7,573 bases of DNA from Cacconaster sp045617505 (GTDB lineage Bacteria; Bacteroidota; Bacteroidia; Bacteroidales; UBA932). The position numbers were made by a program, and so were the translations under genes. Of the stretch, positions 1 through 6,590 are shown one piece after another. How positions within the stretch are numbered: the stretch's first letter is position 1; the number at the start of each line of letters is the position of its first letter. The stretch lies in assembly GCA_045617505.1 (NCBI GenBank), contig JAZLIS010000011.1:1-7573 (forward strand), in the 5' to 3' direction. Under the pieces are notes generated by a model. It had not been told where the DNA came from. It did no database searches and was given only the letters and a program-made list of their open reading frames with translations.

Positions 1-191
1 GAGCCGACTTTCTGCGCGATGTAGAAGTTGGCCTGTCCCTTGGGTTCCTCGTGATGGCGGATGTAATAGGTGAGGCCGTTGTCCAGATGCCCTATGCGGA
101 CGGCGGGATCAACGGGAATGGGCTGGGACTGCTGTCCGAAAGCCAGTGTGGCGATGAGAATCACCGCGAAAAGAGTGAAAAATCTTTTCAT
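1..191 (-). CDS. M16-family zinc metallopeptidase, N-terminal part only
   Basis: Only the first 63 codons lie in the window; the gene continues past the left edge. The start is the ATG at 191-189, followed by a signal peptide (MKRFFTLFAVILIATLAFG, then QQSQ). Next comes the opening of the M16 (insulinase/PqqL-like) domain: VRIGHLDNGLTYYIRHHEEP and then a stretch reading GQANFYIAQKVGS. This start is very characteristic of the exported, roughly 900-residue M16 peptidases of Bacteroidetes, which cleave peptides in the periplasm through an HxxEH zinc site. That site lies outside the window, so activity cannot be checked. The gene is divergent from the SGNH hydrolase, with 127 bases between the starts. 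A TAACTTTG -7 element lies just upstream. The family call is from recognition of the N-terminal motif, not from an alignment. Confidence 0.88.
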   Translation of the reverse strand, partial: MKRFFTLFAVILIATLAFGQQSQPIPVDPAVRIGHLDNGLTYYIRHHEEPKGQANFYIAQKVG

Positions 192-206
192 AGACAATTT
201 ATTTGA

Positions 207-240
207 TTGTTGACAAAGTTATATAAAAATCTTAATTTTG
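207..240 (+). promoter_or_regulatory. Probable promoter of the SGNH hydrolase gene
   Basis: TTGTTG at 207-212 is followed, after 20 bases, by TAATTTTG at 233-240. This matches the Bacteroidetes -33/-7 arrangement. Transcription would begin near 246, leaving a roughly 70-base, very AT-rich leader before the ATG at 319. It overlaps the divergent M16 promoter region, so the two genes share one control region. Confidence 0.55.
214..221 (-). promoter_or_regulatory. Probable -7 element of the M16 peptidase gene
   Basis: On the minus strand this reads TAACTTTG, an exact match to the Bacteroidetes TAnnTTTG -7 element, 22 bases before the ATG at 191. I see no convincing TTTG at the -33 distance, so the assignment rests on one box and its position. 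Confidence 0.45.
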
Positions 241-318
241 GATAATTCTTCATTGCAAAAATGATAAATTTTTATTGAAAAACAATAATTTTTACTCAAT
301 TTTTATATAACACCCGTT

Positions 319-1017
319 ATGAACAAAACATTTGCCATAGTTTTCGCCCTGTTGCTGGCCTGTGTGCCCACATTTGCACAACTCAACGATTCTTTCGGAA
401 AGGAGAGATACCAGAAGGACAACGCTAATCTCGGCCCCCGAGAGGCAGGGGTGGCCAGAGTCATTTTTTATGGAGATTCAATCACTGACGGATGGCCCGG
501 CAAGAGCCCCGATTTCTTTGCGACGCCCGGTTTCATCGGACGTGGAATCAGCGGCCAGACAAGTTATCAGTTCCTTCTCCGTTTCAGGAACGACGTGGTC
601 GAACTGGAGCCTGACATTGTAGTCCTCAACTATGGCACAAATGACATAGCTGAGAACACAGGCGCGTACTGCGAGGAGCAGACATTCCGCAACGTCAAGA
701 CGATGTGCGACATAGCAAAGGCCAACGGCATTAAGGTCATCCTCGCTTCGACTCTTCCCCACGGGGGTTTCGGCTGGAATCCGAAGATTACGGATGCAAT
801 GGCCAAGGTGCGCAGTCTCAACGCGAAAGTGCAGGAATATGCCTCCGCAAACGGAATCCCTTACGTTGACTGGTTCTCCGCCATGGTATCTTCCGATGGC
901 AGCCGTATGCGCGAAGACCTTTCAGGCGACGGCGTCCACCCCAACCCTGACGGCTATGCCATTATGGAATCTCTTGTACTCCCTGTTATCCGGAAAGAGG
1001 TGCCAGCCGGGAGATGA
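319..1017 (+). CDS. Exported SGNH/GDSL-family hydrolase (esterase)
   Basis: A complete 232-residue protein with all four SGNH blocks. Block I is GDSITDGW with nucleophile Ser54. Block II is GISGQTS with oxyanion Gly79. Block III is YGTND with Asn108. Block V is GDGVHPN with Asp204 and His207. Residues 1-20 form a signal peptide (cleavage after PTFA); a Cys at 15 in LLAC leaves a lipoprotein reading possible. The family removes acyl groups from sugars, lipids or peptidoglycan fragments; the substrate cannot be told here. The position next to a GH97 glycosidase suggests deacylation of a carbohydrate (inference). The domain ends naturally around LVLPVIRK. The last eight or so residues and the stop fall in DNA that matches a GH97 gene in antisense, so the extreme C-terminus appears to have been replaced or extended. 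Confidence 0.9.
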   Translation: MNKTFAIVFALLLACVPTFAQLNDSFGKERYQKDNANLGPREAGVARVIFYGDSITDGWPGKSPDFFATPGFIGRGISGQTSYQFLLRFRNDVVELEPDIVVLNYGTNDIAENTGAYCEEQTFRNVKTMCDIAKANGIKVILASTLPHGGFGWNPKITDAMAKVRSLNAKVQEYASANGIPYVDWFSAMVSSDGSRMREDLSGDGVHPNPDGYAIMESLVLPVIRKEVPAGR

Positions 1018-1080
1018 TGGAACCCTCCGGGCCGGCGGCGAACCAGTCGGGAAAATTGTCCACCCTGAGATTGGATAGGG
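985..1080 (-). pseudogene. Relic fragment of a second GH97 gene
   Basis: Read on the minus strand, this stretch encodes SLSNLRVDNFPDWFAAG and then PEGSIISRLAPLSG before a TAA at 986-988. The intact GH97 protein has LDNFPGWFAAGSEGSIISRL at residues 216-235, continuing APLPG. The DNA match is ungapped with an offset of 1344: bases 1001-1062 against 2345-2406 agree at 55 of 62 positions by eye, and 991-1000 at 8 of 10, fading on both sides. It is therefore a small surviving piece of a paralogous or duplicated GH97 gene in the same orientation as the intact one. It sits in the convergent gap and overlaps the 3' end of the SGNH gene in antisense. No other part of a second GH97 gene is visible. Confidence 0.75.
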
Positions 1081-1114
1081 AAGTGATGCGGATGACCGGC
1101 ATAACAGATTCCGG

Positions 1115-3052
1115 CTACAACTGGATGACTGCAACGTATCCGCCACCGGCTGCCAGATGGACTTTGATGGGCTTTGCGGTATTTGCAGAGACGGTCTTGT
1201 GCGTAAGGTCGGTGGCAACCTTGTCGGCTTTCTTTCCGTCGGCCCAGTACTCGATGCCGACAGTTTCCTTGCCGGTGAATCCCAGATCGATGGTCACGTC
1301 GCGGGCCACTTCGTTGTTCATCACGCCCAGATACCATTTGTCGCCGCTGCGTTTGGCCAGGATGATGTATTCTCCCGGATATCCCTCAATGAACCGTATG
1401 TCGTCCCATTGGGTGGGGACAACGGAAAGGAAATCGGCTCCGGGTTGGCCGAGCACGTTTGCGGGATGGTCGCAGAATACAGTGTGGGGACTTTCGTATA
1501 TGACAAATTTTGAGAGTTCCGCGCAGCGGGTGTTCATTATTGAAGCGGGTGAGCCCTGCCTGTGATGCCCCTGAGCCTCATTGATGAAAGCGCCGGGAGT
1601 GTAGTCCATCGCTCCGGCAAGCATTCTGGTGAATGCGAGGGTGACGTTGTGGGACGGGGTGATGTTGTCGGACCATTTCGCGTATTCCGCACCCATCACA
1701 CCCTCTCTCGTGACCTGGTTCGGCCAGGTGCGGTCTATGCCGTCCGGGCGGTATGCTCCGTGGAAGTTGACCATCAGGTGGTGCTCGGCGGCGCATTTGA
1801 CGATGCGTCTGTACCAGTTAACCATCTCCTGGTCATTCCTGTCCATAAAGTCTATCTTGATGCCCGCCACTCCCCATTTTTCGTATGCGGCGAAGGCCTC
1901 CTTGTAAGCATCGTTGCGGTTGACGTCGTTCGAGTATATCCAGACCCATATCTTCACTCCGCGTTCGCGGGCGTAGGAAATAATCTCCTGCATATCAATC
2001 TGCGGGGCATCCTCGACGATATCGGCCTCAGGCTGGTTGAAAGGACCGTACCACTGCCAGTCCACCAGCATATAGGGCCATCCTTCCGCTGCCGCAAGGT
2101 CGATGTATTCCTTTATCACCGGCATTTCCATCTTCACCTCTCCGCTCCACCAGTGGTCCCACGCGCTGAGGCCGGGCTGAATCCACGAAGGATCTTCAAT
2201 AGCGCAGGGGGGATTGAGGCTGCGTATCATCTCGGACTCGATGAAGCGGCCCGGATTGTCGGCAACCATAATGACGCGCCAGGGAGTATCCTGCTTCTCG
2301 CAGAAACGTGCGGCAACGCCGTCCGCCTCTTCTCCGGGAAGGGGTGCCAGACGGGAGATGATGGAGCCTTCCGAGCCGGCGGCGAACCATCCGGGGAAAT
2401 TGTCCAGGCAGGCGTCGGAAAGGGCCAGCCAGTTGTCCTTGTCAACCTCGACCAGAAGGGGGAGAAGATCCACCTCCTGAGGAGTCATCTCGGCCACCGG
2501 AGTCTTTACGAACTGTGTTTCCTGCGAGCCCGTGAAACTGCTGTCTGCATTGTGGCCAATCCAGGCACAGGACCCTGCGGGAACCCGGTATTCGGTCAGC
2601 TCACGGGTAATCTTGCGGTCTCCCGGCCATTCCGAACCGTACAGAGTATATCTGAATGCGGCTCCGTCGTTGTACACGCGCACTGCAACATCCATCCTGC
2701 GGCGCTCCTTCGCGCTTTCTCGAAGCCTGAGAACTGTCTCATTATAAGGTAGTTCTATGTGAGAATGCTTGTTTCTGACCACCGGGTCCCAGATGTCGGT
2801 ATGCTGCGTGATATTGCCGGGGGCTATCAGTTCGAAGCCGTCCGACATCGGCTCCTCGCCCTTGAATTCGAAGCCGAGAGGGGAGCGGTCAATCAGGGTG
2901 CGGCCCTTGAATGAGAGGCTGTAACCGAGTGGCCCGTCCGTGCTGACCGTGACGGTGATGCGTGAGTCGGGGGAGGAAACCGTTATGTTTTCCGCCGTGA
3001 CGGCCTGAGCAAGAAGGCCGAATGTAATGAGAGTTGTCAGAATCTTTTTCAT
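1115..3052 (-). CDS. Exported GH97 glycoside hydrolase, predicted retaining type
   Basis: A full-length 645-residue GH97 enzyme. Residues 1-20 are a signal peptide (QAVTA, then ENITV). About 21-280 form the N-terminal beta-sandwich, about 290-560 the (beta/alpha)8 catalytic barrel, and the rest the C-terminal beta domain. The barrel has family landmarks: VDWQWYG, WVWIYSND, GIKIDFMDR, FHGAYRPDG and NQVTREGVMGAEY. GH97 contains inverting alpha-glucosidases (SusB type) and retaining alpha-galactosidases (BtGH97b type). As I recall, the retaining type uses an Asp nucleophile that inverting members lack. Asp401 in KIDF, with Glu456 55 residues later, has the spacing of that pair, so a retaining alpha-galactosidase-like enzyme is favoured (inference). 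It would act in the periplasm. Start: ATG at 3052-3050, with no Shine-Dalgarno. It converges on the SGNH gene with no clear terminator between them. I see no TAnnTTTG promoter in its short leader. Confidence 0.93.
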   Translation of the reverse strand: MKKILTTLITFGLLAQAVTAENITVSSPDSRITVTVSTDGPLGYSLSFKGRTLIDRSPLGFEFKGEEPMSDGFELIAPGNITQHTDIWDPVVRNKHSHIELPYNETVLRLRESAKERRRMDVAVRVYNDGAAFRYTLYGSEWPGDRKITRELTEYRVPAGSCAWIGHNADSSFTGSQETQFVKTPVAEMTPQEVDLLPLLVEVDKDNWLALSDACLDNFPGWFAAGSEGSIISRLAPLPGEEADGVAARFCEKQDTPWRVIMVADNPGRFIESEMIRSLNPPCAIEDPSWIQPGLSAWDHWWSGEVKMEMPVIKEYIDLAAAEGWPYMLVDWQWYGPFNQPEADIVEDAPQIDMQEIISYARERGVKIWVWIYSNDVNRNDAYKEAFAAYEKWGVAGIKIDFMDRNDQEMVNWYRRIVKCAAEHHLMVNFHGAYRPDGIDRTWPNQVTREGVMGAEYAKWSDNITPSHNVTLAFTRMLAGAMDYTPGAFINEAQGHHRQGSPASIMNTRCAELSKFVIYESPHTVFCDHPANVLGQPGADFLSVVPTQWDDIRFIEGYPGEYIILAKRSGDKWYLGVMNNEVARDVTIDLGFTGKETVGIEYWADGKKADKVATDLTHKTVSANTAKPIKVHLAAGGGYVAVIQL

Positions 3053-3088
3053 TGGTTATTTGAGTTTTGCAGTTGTAACTCAGAGTGC

Positions 3089-3117
3089 CGATTTCCTGCG
3101 GCGTGGCAAGGAAATCG
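3089..3117 (-). other. Second hairpin, overlapping the terminator stem
   Basis: CGATTTCCT (3089-3097) and AGGAAATCG (3109-3117) form a perfect 9-bp stem with an 11-base loop. Its distal arm shares bases 3114-3117 with the terminator hairpin, so the two stems cannot be complete at the same time. It lies 37 bases upstream of the GH97 start, in what would be that gene's leader if transcription reads through. Confidence 0.5.
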
Positions 3118-3143
3118 AAGTCTGCATATACGGAGACTTCGAT
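3114..3143 (-). terminator. Hairpin terminator behind the restriction endonuclease
   Basis: A perfect 10-bp inverted repeat (ATCGAAGTCT paired with AGACTTCGAT, 10-base loop) begins 2 bases after the endonuclease stop codon, reading on the minus strand. It is followed by only a short T stretch (TTTCC), so it may be a weak terminator or an mRNA 3'-end stabiliser. It separates the R-M operon from the GH97 gene downstream on the same strand. Confidence 0.6.
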
Positions 3144-3145
3144 AT

Positions 3146-4378
3146 TTATTTAAAAAGATAGATTAAAGTTTCAGGGAAAAGAAGTCTGGCAGCACTCTTT
3201 TTAATTTTGAAGCTGACGGCGTCTCCGCCTTTCTTCGGTGCTCCTGTTTTCAAGTCAACTTTTGGTCGTCCAAGTAATAGATCAACCGTAATCATGCTCT
3301 GCTCCAGTAAAATGTCAAATTGAGGTATGATGGGGTTCTTTGTGTGCTCAATCTTGTTAAACATAAACTGCTCCTGCCCCCTGTCACCGGTTCTTGTATC
3401 GACCTCAATCCAGAATGTCTCGTGATGTTTAGTGAAAAGGCATTGATGCAACGTCTGCAAACGCCATACGGCAACGTCTGCAACCTTTTTGAAATCTTCA
3501 TCGGAGACACGTTTGTCTTCTTCTATTTCCAAAAGATTGTCAGGGTAGTTCATATTCAGCCTCAGGTTTTGAGAGTTCGGTTTGCTGCAATAGAGTGTGT
3601 TTCTGTATGACTTGATACCATCGGACATATATCCATACTTGTCCACAATCTCAGTACCGCTCTTCAAATAACTGATATCCCAATCCGGCACCTTGCAAAA
3701 GAGATTTTTCTTGATGCTTGGCCGCTGGCTTCTGAAACTCTTTAACTCAATGCCTTTGTAGTCAGGGAGAGGTGAGTCATTCATATCGATTCCGAGCAAA
3801 GCCTCAACCTCTCGTCCAATTCCAGTATCAGCATTGACCTTTGTGTCAATCCACATATTCTGGTATTCACGAAGGATAGTGAGTAATTCGCCAGATACGC
3901 TGTTCGCCTCGAATGATAGATTGAAAATCAGGTCCTTGATAGGGCTGGATAGTGGAGTTTCAGACTGTTCAATAATGTCAATCCTTGTAAGGTTTATGAC
4001 ATACAGGACATTCGGCTCTGCAGCAATGATTGCATGAATATCATCAGGTTCGGTATAATCCTTCAAACCATAAATCCAAAGCCTTGGATCTCCTTCTTTA
4101 GTGACAGGTCTATACAATGAGGTCTGAGTCTTGGTTTGCTTGAAATTGGAAAGTATATACGTTTCAATCGAAACCTTATTTTCAGGTCCCTGTGGCTGAA
4201 GCTCGTAGTCATGAACGCCATTCTCCTTGAAATATGTTCTCATAGGAGTTGTAGCATCCAAGATTGATTTCTTGAGCCCGATTGATGTGATCTGAACTTG
4301 AGTAAACTTGATACTTTTGTTTACAAGATACTCCATATTTCTTTTCTCGAAAGGAGTAAACGGACGCATATGTATCAT
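3146..4378 (-). CDS. Type II restriction endonuclease, MvaI/BcnI family
   Basis: A 410-residue protein. The C-terminal portion carries the MvaI/BcnI (MutH-like fold) signature: TGIGREVEALLG (185-196), then LPDYKGIELKSF with Asp206, Glu211 and Lys213. The D-x4-E-L-K spacing is the same as in the MvaI active site, which binds the metal and cleaves DNA. Known members cut CCWGG (MvaI) or CCSGG (BcnI), as monomers of about 240 residues. This protein is much longer. Residues 1 to about 165 are an extra domain with a segment GVHDYELQPQGPENK (54-68) that I cannot name; it may recognise DNA or act as an effector domain (inference). The start is ATG at 4378, 4 bases after the methyltransferase stop. 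Met4 is an alternative start. The tight spacing implies one operon with the methyltransferase first, which would protect the host before cutting begins. Base composition is visibly AT-richer than the GH97 gene. Confidence 0.87.
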   Translation of the reverse strand: MIHMRPFTPFEKRNMEYLVNKSIKFTQVQITSIGLKKSILDATTPMRTYFKENGVHDYELQPQGPENKVSIETYILSNFKQTKTQTSLYRPVTKEGDPRLWIYGLKDYTEPDDIHAIIAAEPNVLYVINLTRIDIIEQSETPLSSPIKDLIFNLSFEANSVSGELLTILREYQNMWIDTKVNADTGIGREVEALLGIDMNDSPLPDYKGIELKSFRSQRPSIKKNLFCKVPDWDISYLKSGTEIVDKYGYMSDGIKSYRNTLYCSKPNSQNLRLNMNYPDNLLEIEEDKRVSDEDFKKVADVAVWRLQTLHQCLFTKHHETFWIEVDTRTGDRGQEQFMFNKIEHTKNPIIPQFDILLEQSMITVDLLLGRPKVDLKTGAPKKGGDAVSFKIKKSAARLLFPETLIYLFK

Positions 4379-4382
4379 AAGA

Positions 4383-6266
4383 CTACTTGATTACTTTTAG
4401 AATTGTGTTTCCAATCGCTCTGGCCATAAGTGGTGGAACGGCATTTCCGACCAAAGTATACTGCGGTATTTCGGATTTACGTTTATCCCCACCAGTCTGG
4501 CGCTTCCCTTGAAAAACGAAGGTGTCATCAAATGACTGCAATCTTGCCATCTCGCGAACGGTCATTGCGCGAAACTGGGAATAGTGAATGAAGTCATCAG
4601 GCATTGTAACAACTGTTGGACTTTGCCCCTTCGGATTAAGCACTGTGTAGTTGCGTTTGTTGGATTCGAGATTCTTTTCCTTGAGTTCGGCTTTACAGGC
4701 GTCGTCATATTCACCATGGGAAGCGATAATCTCAAGGCGTTTTTTGACATCATCACCTTGGAAACTGGTTTGATGATTGAACAGTTCCATAGTAACATGT
4801 GCCAAGGGGTCATTAAGATCTTCTTCTGTTCTCACGTAGAAGGGCTCGCATTCAAACTCAAAACGGTGGGAGAGTCGGCCGACTCTTGACCACTCATAAA
4901 ACGGGTGCTGCTCTGCCAGTGATTCAAGTTTGCCGTCAATAGCACGAGCCCTAATAAGAGGGTCAAGTTCCTTGTTTTTCTTGGGTTTGCCGTATTCCGT
5001 TCCGGTCTCTCCATTTCCAATGAAGTCCAAATCGTGGATTGCCTCGTATATAGTTACTTTTTCGTTCTCGGTGATAGTCGCAGGAATCTCGGAAATGAGT
5101 TCCTGATCATTGCGGCATCCAATAAAAAGCACTCGTTCACGATTCTGAGGAACGCCATAATTGGATGATAAGACAACAATAGGTTTTGCTATCCGATACA
5201 ATCTGATTGTATCCAAAATTTTATCATATTCTTCAGCACTACCATCCTTCTTGGAATATTTCGCAATCTCCTCAAAACATTCGTCCATTGTCATGGCATA
5301 GACGCCAATCATGGACTTTAAGGCTTCTACCTTCTTCTCCTGTCCCTTGAATTCCTTGACGTTATCTATCGCTAGAATAATTTTTGAAATTATGGTGTCA
5401 TCTTCCATTGACTCAATGAAATCGTTCATCGAGTGGACAAATGCATCGTTATCGATATTGGAAACAGTCTTCTGCTGGATAACGGCTGCTTTGAGACGGT
5501 TACGTTCCTCATTATGCTTGAGGAGATCCAAACCGTGACGAATCGTGCTGATTTGTGAATCGGACTTGCTGATGCGGTAATCAATGTTACGTGTCAATTC
5601 CTTGAAAAGTTCCTCAAGATGTTGAAAGTATTCATTGATATATGCGCTGGTTTTGCTATCGTCCTCTATTTCAAGATGAGCCTTGCATAGGAAACAGTTG
5701 CGCTCAAAAGGTGTGGCCGTCCGTCCCAGCATGGAGTTGAGATAAGCATAGAGTTTTGACACCTTCTTTGTGTCGATGATAGAACGAATCTGACTTATTA
5801 TCTCGTCTTTGAAATGCCCTTTATCCTTGGTCAGGATACCCTTTACATTCTCCATCACAAAGTATTTCGGGCGAATCAGTTCAATGACTTTCAGGTAATG
5901 CTCAAATAGGTTGTCGCGTTTGTCGTATTTGCGGCGTCGGCCGGAAAGACTGAATGACTGGCAGCTTGGACCACCGGTTACAACATCAATCCGGGCATTT
6001 CCGATTTTCTTCTTCAGGTCTTTTATGAAAGAATCTGACATAATGTCCTCTGTCAGAAAAGCTGTGTTGAGGCCCAGCTGTTCGTTATATCTTACACGAT
6101 GGGTGAGTTCGCAGTTTGAGTTTATATCGCTTGCCAGAATGAAGTCATAGTACTTGTCGTCAGTGTAAGCCTGTAGGAAGCCTTCACTGATGCCGCCGGC
6201 ACCTGCAAACAAATCCAAGAAATTAACCGCTTTCCTACCTTTGAGGAATTCTTTCTTTTGAGCCAT
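4383..6266 (-). CDS. DNA (cytosine-5) methyltransferase of the R-M pair
   Basis: A 627-residue C5-methyltransferase that would methylate the cognate site to protect it from the adjacent endonuclease. Motif I is NFLDLFAGAGGISEGF (15-30, SAM binding). Motif IV is GGPSCQSFS (98-106) with catalytic Cys102. Motif VI is MENVKG (138-143), and VIII is QNRERVLFIG (374-383). The target-recognition region is about 400-560. Motif IX is RAMTVREMARLQSFDD (566-581), and X is PQYTLVGNAVPPLMARAIGN (601-620). Two oddities: motif IV reads PSC rather than the usual PPC, and about 200 mostly helical, charged residues (about 160-360) are inserted between VI and VIII. That insert contains CFLCKAH (Cys191, Cys194, His197), which could be part of a metal site. 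These features explain the excess over the usual 350-450 residues. The start is ATG at 6266, with a TAAATTTG promoter element 38 bases upstream. Its exact sequence target cannot be read from the protein. Confidence 0.93.
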   Translation of the reverse strand: MAQKKEFLKGRKAVNFLDLFAGAGGISEGFLQAYTDDKYYDFILASDINSNCELTHRVRYNEQLGLNTAFLTEDIMSDSFIKDLKKKIGNARIDVVTGGPSCQSFSLSGRRRKYDKRDNLFEHYLKVIELIRPKYFVMENVKGILTKDKGHFKDEIISQIRSIIDTKKVSKLYAYLNSMLGRTATPFERNCFLCKAHLEIEDDSKTSAYINEYFQHLEELFKELTRNIDYRISKSDSQISTIRHGLDLLKHNEERNRLKAAVIQQKTVSNIDNDAFVHSMNDFIESMEDDTIISKIILAIDNVKEFKGQEKKVEALKSMIGVYAMTMDECFEEIAKYSKKDGSAEEYDKILDTIRLYRIAKPIVVLSSNYGVPQNRERVLFIGCRNDQELISEIPATITENEKVTIYEAIHDLDFIGNGETGTEYGKPKKNKELDPLIRARAIDGKLESLAEQHPFYEWSRVGRLSHRFEFECEPFYVRTEEDLNDPLAHVTMELFNHQTSFQGDDVKKRLEIIASHGEYDDACKAELKEKNLESNKRNYTVLNPKGQSPTVVTMPDDFIHYSQFRAMTVREMARLQSFDDTFVFQGKRQTGGDKRKSEIPQYTLVGNAVPPLMARAIGNTILKVIK

Positions 6267-6276
6267 TCTATTAAAA

Positions 6277-6371
6277 ACAGGGACTTATATGCCCATATTA
6301 GAGGCAAATTTAAGAAATATATGCCGACTATTCTATAGCCCGGGTAAAAAATTATTTAAAATAGTCCCTGT
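6277..6371. repeat. 9-bp inverted repeat bracketing the R-M promoter
   Basis: ACAGGGACT at 6277-6285 and AGTCCCTGT at 6363-6371 are perfect reverse complements, 77 bases apart. The enclosed AT-rich segment holds the R-M -7 element. A partial third copy (GTCCCTG) lies at 6521-6527. The arrangement resembles a short invertible promoter segment or a tiny non-autonomous element. The arms are short, however, and I see no adjacent recombinase. Confidence 0.4.
6305..6312 (-). promoter_or_regulatory. Probable -7 element of the R-M operon
   Basis: On the minus strand this reads TAAATTTG, an exact TAnnTTTG match 38 bases upstream of the methyltransferase ATG. A -33 TTTG is not evident, so the promoter may be weak or activated. 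The element lies between the two arms of a 9-bp inverted repeat. Confidence 0.45.
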
Positions 6372-6419
6372 ATGCTATTGTGCCGCATATTTGCGCCCTT
6401 AAATTTTTGTTGACATCCA

Positions 6420-6477
6420 CGGCATCCCCACGAATGCTTAAAGAATCGCTAAAGCATTTTCCAATCTTTTGATGCCG
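6420..6477. other. Two-tier nested hairpin
   Basis: The outer arms CGGCATC (6420-6426) and GATGCCG (6471-6477) pair perfectly over 7 bp. Nested inside, AATGCTT (6433-6439) and AAGCATT (6452-6458) form another perfect 7-bp stem. Read on the minus strand, the same stretch contains an open frame ending at a TAA near 6350 (SDSLSIRGDAVDVNKNL and following). I think this is part of a dispersed Bacteroidales repeat rather than a gene. Confidence 0.4.
6427..6447. repeat. 21-bp dispersed repeat, copy 1 (copy 2 at 6983-7003)
   Basis: The 21 bases here begin CCCACGAATGCT, and those at 6983-7003 begin CCCACGAACGCT. The copies agree at 18 of 21 positions in the same orientation. A second shared piece reads GCTAAAGCATTTT after this copy and GCTCCAGCATTTT (6935-6947) before the other. 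The order of the two pieces is swapped, as expected if both sites derive from a tandemly repeated composite element. Confidence 0.5.
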
Positions 6478-6488
6478 GGGTAATGAAA

Positions 6489-6514
6489 AAGCGGAAGCAC
6501 TTCTGCCACCGCTT
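6489..6514 (-). terminator. Terminator-like hairpin on the minus strand
   Basis: On the minus strand AAGCGG and CCGCTT form a 6-bp stem around a 14-base loop. The last two Ts of the stem run into TTTC, giving a five-T tract. It would end any transcript coming from the 7017-7502 gene before it reaches the R-M promoter. The loop is large, so confidence is moderate. Confidence 0.4.
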
Positions 6515-6554
6515 AATAATGTCCCTGAAATCAGGCTTGATTTGTCGGATATTG

Positions 6555-6584
6555 TTTGGGATTCAGAAAAATTCTCTACCTTTG
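6555..6584 (+). promoter_or_regulatory. Near-consensus promoter of the tandem RNA elements
   Basis: TTTG at 6555-6558, an 18-base spacer and TACCTTTG at 6577-6584 form one of the best Bacteroidetes promoter matches in the window. The predicted start, about 6 bases after the -7 box, is at or next to 6591, exactly where the first folded element begins. There is no plus-strand protein gene downstream for it to serve. Confidence 0.6.
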
Positions 6585-6590
6585 CGTTGA

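Noticed and set aside
1018..1114. A bidirectional terminator between the convergent SGNH and GH97 genes
   Set aside because: Only a 4-bp CCGG pairing and GC-rich relic sequence are present. There is no stem followed by a T-run on either strand.
1562..2752. A 396-codon open frame on the plus strand across the GH97 gene
   Set aside because: It lies entirely antisense to a complete, motif-rich GH97 gene. Its translation has no recognisable domain, and long antisense frames are common in GC-rich coding DNA.
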